Shown one piece after another: positions 26,466 to 32,431 of a DNA stretch of 32,431 nt. The DNA comes from Cymbomonas tetramitiformis (Eukaryota > Chlorophyta > Pyramimonadophyceae > Pyramimonadales > Pyramimonadaceae): contig LGRX02015299.1 of NCBI GenBank assembly GCA_001247695.2, positions 1 through 32,431 on the forward strand, written 5' to 3'. Below the pieces are notes generated by a model. That model worked only from the letters and a program-made list of their open reading frames with translations, was not told where the DNA came from and did no database searches. How positions within the stretch are numbered: the stretch's first letter is position 1; every line of letters begins with the position of its first letter. The translations under genes were made by a program, and so were the position numbers.

Positions 26466-26545
26466 GGGGTGTCAAAAAGATAAATTGGTTTCTTGGTTCC
26501 TAGTCCAATGGACTAGGACAAGTTGGTTCGAATCCGACTCACCCC
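26466..26545 (+). ncRNA. tRNA-like element with long hairpin
   Basis: The acceptor stem pairs six of seven (GGGGTGT with TCACCCC). The T arm is GTTGG, loop TTCGAAT, CCGAC, with a perfect B box. Between them is a perfect 9-bp hairpin (TCCTAGTCC, loop AAT, GGACTAGGA). An alternative fold gives a TTGG/CCAA anticodon stem with a TTCCTAGT loop (anticodon CCT), leaving a weak D arm containing ATTGG. It is either an unusual tRNA gene or a tRNA-derived element. Confidence 0.45.
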
Positions 26546-26549
26546 GCTG

Positions 26550-27330
26550 AATTTATTATTTTCTTGTGGTTACTTGCTAACTTGTTTTGCTTTTGCACGC
26601 AGAAATGAAGCTGATCTTTAGTTCTTCTAGTCTTTGAGCTCTTCGAGCGATTCGAGCTCTTCGAATTCTTTCATTGGTATGGTTCTCTCATATTGTTTAC
26701 ATGATCTGTCTTCAGTTTCCCTTCAACGCGTTTTGATCATACTTATTGAGACTCCTTGTGTGGGTTGGGTTTTTCAAACGCAGGTACATTGGAACGATTT
26801 CTTTTCTTTCTAGAGTAGAGTAGAGTAGAGTAGAGTAGAGTAGAGTAGAATAGAATAGTTTGATTATCCCGCAGACTTGTTGTACTAGTGATATGTTGAC
26901 TTTTGTTTGCAGAGTAGAGTAGGCTGTTTTTCGCAAGATCGCGCGTTTTGTTGAACTTTTCTTTTAGAGAATTGTGATCAACAACTCGCAAACATATTAG
27001 GGCTTAGAAAGCAGTGTAAATATAGTTGAATGATGGATACTACGTTCTTATTTTGTCTTCTATTCATTGTCATGCATACTTTGTGTATACCCATATTGCA
27101 TTTGCGCATTCTAGCGAAAGAATTGTGTTCTTGAAAGCATCATTTTGCCACAAACAACATGAATGCACATTTGTACACACCCCGCCACATATGAAATTAT
27201 GCAAGCTTGTATGGTGTGTGTGCATCTATCATGCACACACACAACATTCGTGTTTGTGTTTACATCTTCAATAGTGTGTACGTGTGTAGCAAGTGAACGC
27301 GCGTATGCTTTTAGAATGGGATAGCACAAT
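26550..27330. other. T-rich non-coding stretch
   Basis: No gene recognised. It contains a pentanucleotide microsatellite and CA/TG-rich runs around 27210-27290. Confidence 0.4.
26811..26858 (+). repeat. (TAGAG)n microsatellite
   Basis: Seven TAGAG units followed by two TAGAA-type units. Confidence 0.95.
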
Positions 27331-27339
27331 GGTATGATA

Positions 27340-27821
27340 CACTATTTGAACACTAACACTAGATTATGTGCACACTAACCGGTCGTTAGTGTGCACAAGG
27401 TTAGTGTGCTGTTAGTGTAGTGTTAGTGGTATATTAACGATATCCTAACGACACACTATCGGTATACTAACCATCCGTTAATGCTCAAAGTTAGTGTGAT
27501 GTTAGTGTAGTGTTAGTGGTATATTAACGATATCCTAACTACATACTATCTGTATACTAACCATCCGTTAATGCTCGCAGTTAGTGTGTCGTTAATATAC
27601 CGTGAGTTAGTGTACCGTTAGTGTGCCGGTTAGTGTGTCAGTTAATGTCCTAACCACGCGTTAATCGTTTGAGTTAGTGTGTCGTTAAGGTACCGTTAAG
27701 GTATGTTGCACAGAATGCATGCCCTAACGGTACCTTAACGACGCAGTTAGCGTGCTATTAGTGTATGTACAAGCACACTAACGCGCCGTACTCTTATACA
27801 GTTAGTGTGTCGTTAGTATAT
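27340..27821. repeat. right subterminal repeat region of CACTA-like element
   Basis: Dozens of GTTAGTGT/CACTAAC words occur. A block of about 97 bp (GTTAGTGTAGTGTTAGTGGT ... CCATCCGTTAATGCTC) is present twice in tandem (about 27411-27485 and 27500-27580). Unlike the left side, there are no 259-bp units, so the two ends are asymmetric. Confidence 0.85.
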
Positions 27822-27859
27822 CGTTAGTGCACGTACTAACGTTTTCTAAAATGGTAGGG
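27822..27859 (-). repeat. terminal inverted repeat, right
   Basis: 38 bp, the perfect reverse complement of 21503-21540. Confidence 0.95.
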
Positions 27860-27862
27860 AAA
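27860..27862. repeat. target-site duplication AAA, right
   Basis: Matches 21500-21502. It reads as the Phe codon following VQRA in gag. Confidence 0.85.
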
Positions 27863-28147
27863 AGCCCGCTGGACTTTCGCCACCATGTCCACGAAACGCC
27901 TGATGAAGAGCGCTCTGTCCTCACTCTTACTACCGGTGTACTGGAGTCTGACGTCTTCCTTGTCAAGTGAGTGGCTCTCCTTCTCATAGTGATCCATCTC
28001 GTCTACGTCGTCAAACGCGAAGAGAAACTGGTTTGCAGGCGCTGAGGCTACTACTGCTGCTGCGAGTGCTGCTGCTCCTAGCGCTGTTGCTGCTGGAGAT
28101 GACGGTGCGGAGGGAGTATTTTCTGAGCCCGACCCCTCTGCGTTCAT
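27860..28147 (-). pseudogene. gag N-terminal part, cut off by the CACTA insertion
   Basis: Starts at ATG 28147 (MNAEGSGSEN) and gives 96 element-encoded residues: a Ser/Pro/Ala-rich start, then an acidic helical segment with DDVDEMDHYEKE and a basic end FIRRFVDMVAKVQRAF. After that the frame runs into the transposon terminus and stops within seven codons. The missing remainder is the frame that resumes at 21502. I chose this start because it is the only Met at the head of the open frame. Gag packages the element RNA into virus-like particles. Confidence 0.75.
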
Positions 28148-29893
28148 ATACTCCGTGTCAAGGTCCTGACTGGTCCGTCCTCGTGCCAGCCGTCGTGCCT
28201 CACGTTCTCTGGAATGGACAGAGGCAGCGCTTGGCTCCGCCTCTCCCTCCGTGGTGAAGTGCTGTGTTGATGCTCAGTCAACAGGACCAAAGGCTAGTCC
28301 CCCCTCTCAGCGCAAAGCTCGTTCCCCAGTAGACTGGAGGCTTGACTCAGACTGGCTCAGGCCAGTGCACTGAGTGCCCCTGGATTCGCCTTGCTGAACA
28401 AGTGAAAGAACGGAACGTGTGTGGGCAGCGAATGCCTAAAGGTCCAGCACTGCGCTTCAGCGCTCTGTATCAGCAGCAGATGCAGAGTATTTGTGCGAGG
28501 AAAAATTAAAGCTGGGCCAGTGTGCTGAGCACTTCTGGATTAGCTGGGCCAGAGTTCATAAAGAGGACAATGACAGTGAGGGCAACTCCTCGACACCAAG
28601 AAATAGCACTGATATGCAGCGGTGTGAGCTAGGCCAGTGTGCTGAGCACCCCTGGATTCACAACACCACTGCTAATCAAGAAAGCCATGGCTGGCATATA
28701 AGCTCACTCCCCAGTCCAGTCCAACAAACAAGTACCAGGTCGCTGACAGAGTTGGAAGCTAAGCCAGTATGCTGAGCACTCTGGATTCGCAGCACTACTG
28801 CTGATTCAGAAGGTGGCCCGTGATATGAGGGCCTCACCGGTTGCCCAACACTGTAGAAAGGATAGAAGAATTCTCCAACACATTGTGATAAGGCAGCAGA
28901 AGGTCACTCCAGTAGTGAGCAGCACCCCAGGCTGGAAACGTAATTAGCTCTAAATCCACCAGGTCACTGTGTCAAACCAGGGAATAAACCACTCAGTTGC
29001 CGCCTTCAGAGTTGATGCAGCTGCCAGTCCTCTGGCAAGCTCTTCCTCTGCTTCAGGCTTAGGCCAGTACACCAGGGGTGTCCCTGGATTAACCGTCAGA
29101 CAAAGTGGAGCTACCCAAGAAACCGTAAGTTGCAGTTCCAGACATAGAGCAGTGATTCACTGCTGATCCACTTCTTCGCAGATGTCGCCGCTAATTAGCT
29201 CACAGGCCAAGCACACCTGCCTTTCAGCTAAGCCAGTACACCAGGGGTGTCCCTGGATTCACTTCAGACAAGGTGGTCAGCTGGAGAGCCCACTGGAAGA
29301 TAGTTCATCAAGGTGCACATCAGCTGTTGATCCACTCTTAGCCGGTAAGACAGGGCAGATGCCGCTGCTGATTAGCTACCAGGTGACACACACCTGCCTT
29401 TCAGCTAAGCCAGTGCACCAAGGGTGCCCCTGGATTCACTTCAAGCAAGGTGGTCAGCTGAAAGAACCACTGAGAGCTGCTCATCCAGGTGTACATTAAC
29501 TGCTGATTGACTTTGTCGCCGCCGCCGCCCAAGCTCATGCCGTGCTGATTAGCTCAAAACTGAGGGACACCTGTCAGCAGCTAGGCCAGTGCACCAGGGG
29601 TGCCCCTGGATTCGCTGAAGAACAAGGTGTTGAGCATATCACTGTGCAGAAGGAGACCGCTCATGACTAGTGAATTCAAAGCTGATCCGTCGCCGCCGTT
29701 ACTGGAAGCTCTTTCAGTGCAAGTACCACCAAGTTCAGGGAAGAAAAGGTTCCGCCAGTGCACCGTGGGTGCCCCTGGAGTCGCCTGACTTCCGAATCCG
29801 CTCTTTCAACTGCTGCTGACTTCTCGCCAAAGGGCCTTCACTTCCGGATTAACACTGAAATAAAAAGCCACTCCGCGCAGGACATTATTGTTT
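28148..29893 (-). other. long 5' leader of the retroelement
   Basis: 1.75 kb lies between the 5' LTR segment and the gag start, with no long open frame. It is built of degenerate repeats (see the repeat entry). Next to the LTR end I find no match to the usual initiator-Met primer-binding site (TGGTA...), so the priming tRNA is unknown. Confidence 0.6.
28350..29785 (-). repeat. nine degenerate hairpin repeats in the leader
   Basis: The core CCAGTGCACCAGGGGTGCCCCTGGATTC (with variants) appears near 28353, 28515, 28633, 28763, 29063, 29230, 29407, 29586 and 29755, mostly 160-180 bp apart in the right half. In the better copies CCAGGGG and CCCCTGG pair around TG. CAGCTGAT/GCTGATTAGCT words recur between cores. 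Confidence 0.8.
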
Positions 29894-30419
29894 TGAAAAA
29901 GTATGAAAACAGCAGTAAAATATATCCGTCAAAATTGATATTATATCACAAAATACGAATTATTGTGTGTACAAAAGCTGTGAGCAGAACTGTCTTAGCA
30001 CTCTAGCACTGGCACGCGAACAGCCACCTAGTACTTGCGAAGGCAAAACAATAATGAGTCCACTAGCCTGACCTTCGGTCAGAGTCTACTTATATCTCAA
30101 TGTCCTGTCACATTTCCCAAAACTGTAACGGGTTCTAGCCCTTAAATCTTCATCTGGCCAATGGAAAGTCATTATCCCATGCCAGCTCTAACAATGTTAC
30201 CGTTTACCGCACTCTGACTGACACGTCAGCGGCAAAGGAGTCACTGCCATCTTCATCTTATCATTCTCTGGTCACCTGATGGTGACTATATCTTCTCTGA
30301 CGAGTCTGCATCTCACAGATGGTCATCTTCGTAAAGCCTGTCATGCTGTCACCACTGTCATGCGTGTCACCAGCTGAACAAACCCGGCGCGGTACCATGA
30401 GAAGCCGGCGTTTGTTACA
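29894..30419 (-). repeat. LTR segment B, 5' copy
   Basis: 526 bp, the same length as 8060-8585 and differing at three positions by eye (99.4%). Segment A is absent from this end, so this 5' LTR is incomplete or permuted. Confidence 0.85.
30087..30098 (-). promoter_or_regulatory. TATA-like box in LTR
   Basis: Element sense GATATAAGTAGA, about 195 bp before the LTR end, the usual position for transcription of an LTR element. The same motif is in the 3' copy near 8253-8264. Confidence 0.45.
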
Positions 30420-30423
30420 AGAC
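30420..30423. repeat. target-site duplication AGAC, right
   Basis: Matches 7843-7846. Satellite sequence (GTTAACGATGACAGTGCC) resumes directly after it. Confidence 0.85.
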
Positions 30424-30671
30424 GTTAACGATGACAGTGCCACTACATTCGCGTATATTTACCGCGACGCCACCCACGCGTTATGGCATGGCATGCTGGG
30501 AAGCAAAAAGCGAAGCACTGTCGCGCACATCGATGCTCCTGCGGTCAGATGATGTAATGGCGATATCCATGTTAACATCGCATGGCCGACGCGATGTTCG
30601 TAAATCGAAATTAGTCGCATGTTCTGAATGCGAGCACCACAACGCCTCAACGCGCCACGTCGGGATTACAT

Positions 30672-31343
30672 TGCCTATTCTACTAATCTTACGGTGGGTT
30701 AACCCGCCGTAAGAGGAATTTTCGGCGGCCTCTAGTGGTGGCGTTATGAGGACTACGGTGTCAAACCTATCGATTTTCAGACACTTTATGAGTTGAATGA
30801 AAGCTGAGGAACCTACTATGGATGGATGCGATGTGTCCCATGTGTGTAATGCGCTCGCGAAGTGTGGGGGTGTAGCGGGTTCCGATCATATATGCTTACG
30901 GTGGGTTACCACATACTTTTGTATATTGGTAGATATGTGGCCTTCCTCGATGACCCTTTGGAAATTTGGAGACCCATGTTGTCAAGTTCTCGAGCTGTTC
31001 TTTCTGCAGTGTCTTGTCAAAAATTTTATTCGAGGCCATCTTGACCCTCAAAATGTCACGCGAAGTGAGGGTGGTATGACGGTTTATTACGCTATACGAC
31101 ACGATTTATATGCGATAATTGGTTTGCCGGTTTGGGTTTGTGTTTTCAGGTTAACAAACCCGGATACATCCGATATACTTATTCGCGGATGCCTCTTGGG
31201 CGTGTCTAAATCCTGCCATCCTGCCACCATGAACATGACCAGGGGGCCAGTTTAGGGGCTGAAATAATCGTTTTACTTAGGGTTGGGTAACCCACCGTAA
31301 GGGGTCCTTACGGTGTGTAAACCCACCTTTCGTAGAATAGGCA
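30672..31343. mobile_element. MITE-like element, 672 bp
   Basis: Terminal inverted repeats TGCCTATTCTAC / GTAGAATAGGCA (12 bp perfect) are flanked by ACAT duplications (30668-30671 and 31344-31347). Subterminal motifs CTTACGG(T)GGGTTAACCC occur at least four times in both orientations, including a 26-bp near-perfect palindrome at 30688-30713. No transposase gene. The superfamily is undetermined. Confidence 0.7.
30917..31039 (-). CDS. possible captured exon inside the MITE
   Basis: A minus-strand ATG at 31039 in good context (AAGATGGCC) opens 41 codons: MASNKIFDKTLQKEQLENLT then a basic, aromatic segment ending GRPHIYQYTK. It is followed at once by a donor-like GTATGT. It reads like a first coding exon of a nuclear protein. 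I do not recognise the family, and 41 residues could be chance. Confidence 0.3.
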
Positions 31344-31564
31344 ACATTCAATCGATGATTACCGGATGGAACCTCAGCTGCCACGACTGCACTAAAATGT
31401 AACGCCCGACACAAATATATACGAGCATCGCGGCGCGCCACGTCGGACGGAATGGTAATTAACTAATGCTGTCGTCCAAAAAGATTGACGCCTAGTGGAG
31501 ATCGCATATTTGTGATCGACAACGCCTAATATAGTCTTGGCATGAAGTAAATTACCTTACCTTA

Positions 31565-31614
31565 GTCAATCAGCAGCAGCAGCAGCAGCAGCAAGCAGCA
31601 GCAGCAACAGCAAA
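31565..31614 (+). repeat. CAG microsatellite, second unit
   Basis: Seven CAG triplets, an extra CA, then further CAG/CAA triplets before AAAGCTCG; homologous to 7765-7790. Confidence 0.9.
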
Positions 31615-32028
31615 GCTCGAATCCCAACGGGCGACGCAGTCGATTTTTCGATCTCACGATCGCCAGACGCTAACGATGACAGTGCCACTGCATTCGCGTA
31701 TACTTACCGCGACGCCACCCACGCGTTATGGCATGGCATGCTGGGAAGTAAAAAGCGAAACACTGTCGCGCACATGATCCTGCGGTCAGATGATGTAATG
31801 GTGATATCCATGTTAACATCGCATGGCCGACGCGATGTTCGTAAATCGAAATTACCGGATGGAACCTCGGCTGCCACGACTGCACTCAAATGTAACGCCC
31901 GACAAAAAGAAATACGAGCATCGCGGCGCGCCACGTCGGACGGAATGGCAATTAATCGTGCTGTCCAAAAAGATCGACGCCTAGTGGAGATCGCATATTT
32001 GTGATCGACAGCGCCTAGTAGTCAGTCA

Positions 32029-32055
32029 ATCAGCAGCAGCAGCAGCAGCAGCAGC
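32029..32055 (+). repeat. CAG microsatellite, third unit
   Basis: About eight CAG triplets in the same unit position as the other two runs. Confidence 0.9.
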
Positions 32056-32431
32056 AAAGCTCGAATCCCAACGGGCGACGCAGTCGAATTTTCGATCTCA
32101 CGATCGCCAGACGCCAACGATGACAGTGCCACTGCAGTCGCGTACATTTATCGCGACGCCACCCACGCGTTGTTGCATGGCATGTTGGGAAGCAAAAAGC
32201 AAAGCACTGTCGCGCACATGATCCTACGGTCAGATCGTGTAATAACGAAAATTATTTAAACATCGCATGGCCGACGCGATGTGCGGAAATCAGATAGATT
32301 CGCATGGTAATTAATCGCGCTGTCCAAAAAGATCGACGCCTAGTGGAGATCGCATATTTGTGATCGACAGCGCCTAGACCTCTGACCTTTATAGCCTTGG
32401 CATGAAGTAAATTACCTTACCTTAGTCAATC

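Larger units (their letters stand above)
21503..27859. mobile_element. CACTA-like DNA transposon inside gag
   Basis: 6,357 bp with perfect 38-bp terminal inverted repeats starting CCCTACCATTTTAGAAAACG (21503-21540 and 27822-27859). It has a 3-bp AAA target duplication and dense subterminal CGTTAG/CTAACG words. A 3-bp duplication, a CACTA-like start (C-CTAC rather than CACTA) and subterminal repeats fit the CMC/EnSpm superfamily. The only transposase-like coding remnant is a frameshifted DUF4216-like piece, so it looks non-autonomous. Insertion is precise: flanking codons restore an uninterrupted gag (VQRAF then EARKRR). Confidence 0.85.
7847..30419 (-). mobile_element. Ty3/gypsy-type retroelement with two methyltransferases
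   Basis: This is a 22,573-bp insertion flanked by AGAC. Its ends read TGTCGCAAACGC and GCGTTTGTTACA, so TG/CA ends are present. Subtracting the nested 6,357-bp CACTA-like element and one AAA leaves about 16.2 kb. On the minus strand the order is gag, protease, hydrophobic domain, RT, RNase H, C5-methyltransferase, integrase, GPY/F-like, PHD, second methyltransferase. RT before integrase places it in the Ty3/gypsy class. The two 526-bp LTR segments (8060-8585 and 29894-30419) show three differences by eye, indicating a young insertion. DNMT-bearing gypsy elements are, as I recall, reported from charophyte algae; I do not recall one with this domain set. Confidence 0.9.
30424..32431 (+). repeat. 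satellite-like array of about 400-460 bp units
   Basis: Units contain, in order, TAACGATGACAGTGCCACTG, a stretch with CGCGACGCCACCCACGCGTT, CATCGCATGGCCGACGCGATG (an inverted motif), GATCGACGCCTAGTGGAGATC, then a CAG run and TCGAATCCCAACGGGCGACG. Copies start near 30424 (interrupted by a MITE), 31672 and 32114; the first half-unit lies at 7765-7846. The third copy diverges in its middle. I see no coding capacity conserved between units. Confidence 0.85.

Noticed and set aside
7847..30419. Whole insertion as a Ginger-type DNA transposon (4-bp duplication, TGT ends, gypsy-like integrase)
   Set aside because: It contains gag, protease, RT and RNase H and LTR-length direct repeats. The imperfect inverted ends are explained by ordinary TGT...ACA LTR-type termini.
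30797..31255. 152-codon plus-strand frame inside the MITE
   Set aside because: It is Cys/Trp-rich without a motif and overlaps repeated subterminal words. The opposite strand has the better coding signals.

Overview
The window is eukaryotic nuclear DNA dominated by nested transposable elements. It contains GT-AG introns of 56-128 bp, LTR and DNA transposons, microsatellites and many decayed gene fragments, and no bacterial operon structure. The best guess is a green-lineage genome, perhaps a streptophyte (charophyte) alga. The reasons are that a Ty3/gypsy element here carries a cytosine DNA methyltransferase, an arrangement I recall being reported for charophytes and dinoflagellates, and that CACTA-like and DUF4216/DUF7869-like transposon remnants are present. 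The taxon is inference only.

Layout. 1-7560: decayed, transposon-derived host DNA. It holds a frameshifted DUF7869-like pseudogene (57-1470), a frameshifted minus-strand gene (2746-3240), a small intron-containing gene with a PCNA-binding (PIP-box) motif and an in-frame TGA (4516-5600), a duplicated 0.18-kb segment and a tRNA-like hairpin. 7560-7846 and 30420-32431: one satellite-like locus with CAG runs. It was split by a retroelement (7847-30419, minus strand, 4-bp target duplication AGAC), and one unit also carries a 672-bp MITE-like element (30672-31343). 21503-27859: a 6,357-bp CACTA-like DNA transposon with perfect 38-bp inverted termini and an AAA target duplication. It interrupts the retroelement's gag, and removing it and one AAA rejoins gag in frame.

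The retroelement is the most interesting object. Without the CACTA insertion it is about 16.2 kb. It reads, in its own 5'-3' sense (right to left): partial LTR, repeat-rich leader, gag with a variant zinc knuckle, aspartic protease, about 1,000 uncharacterised residues, a one-base overlap (frameshift), a multi-pass hydrophobic domain, reverse transcriptase, a one-base disruption in a G7 run, RNase H, a DNMT3-like cytosine-C5 methyltransferase, integrase, a GPY/F-like module, a PHD finger, and a C-terminal second SAM-dependent methyltransferase with a TSPWF catalytic-type motif (amino-methyltransferase-like). Two chemically different predicted DNA methyltransferases plus a histone reader in one retroelement would form a self-contained epigenetic toolkit: modify the element's own DNA or the target, and read chromatin at integration.

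The LTR arrangement is also abnormal. The internal region is flanked as if the LTR runs from TGTTGG to TTTTTCA, but the integrated ends lie in the middle of that LTR, at an internal palindrome that mimics an LTR-LTR junction, and two LTR copies abut directly (CA/TG). This is what a two-LTR circle would look like if integrase opened it at the wrong palindrome.
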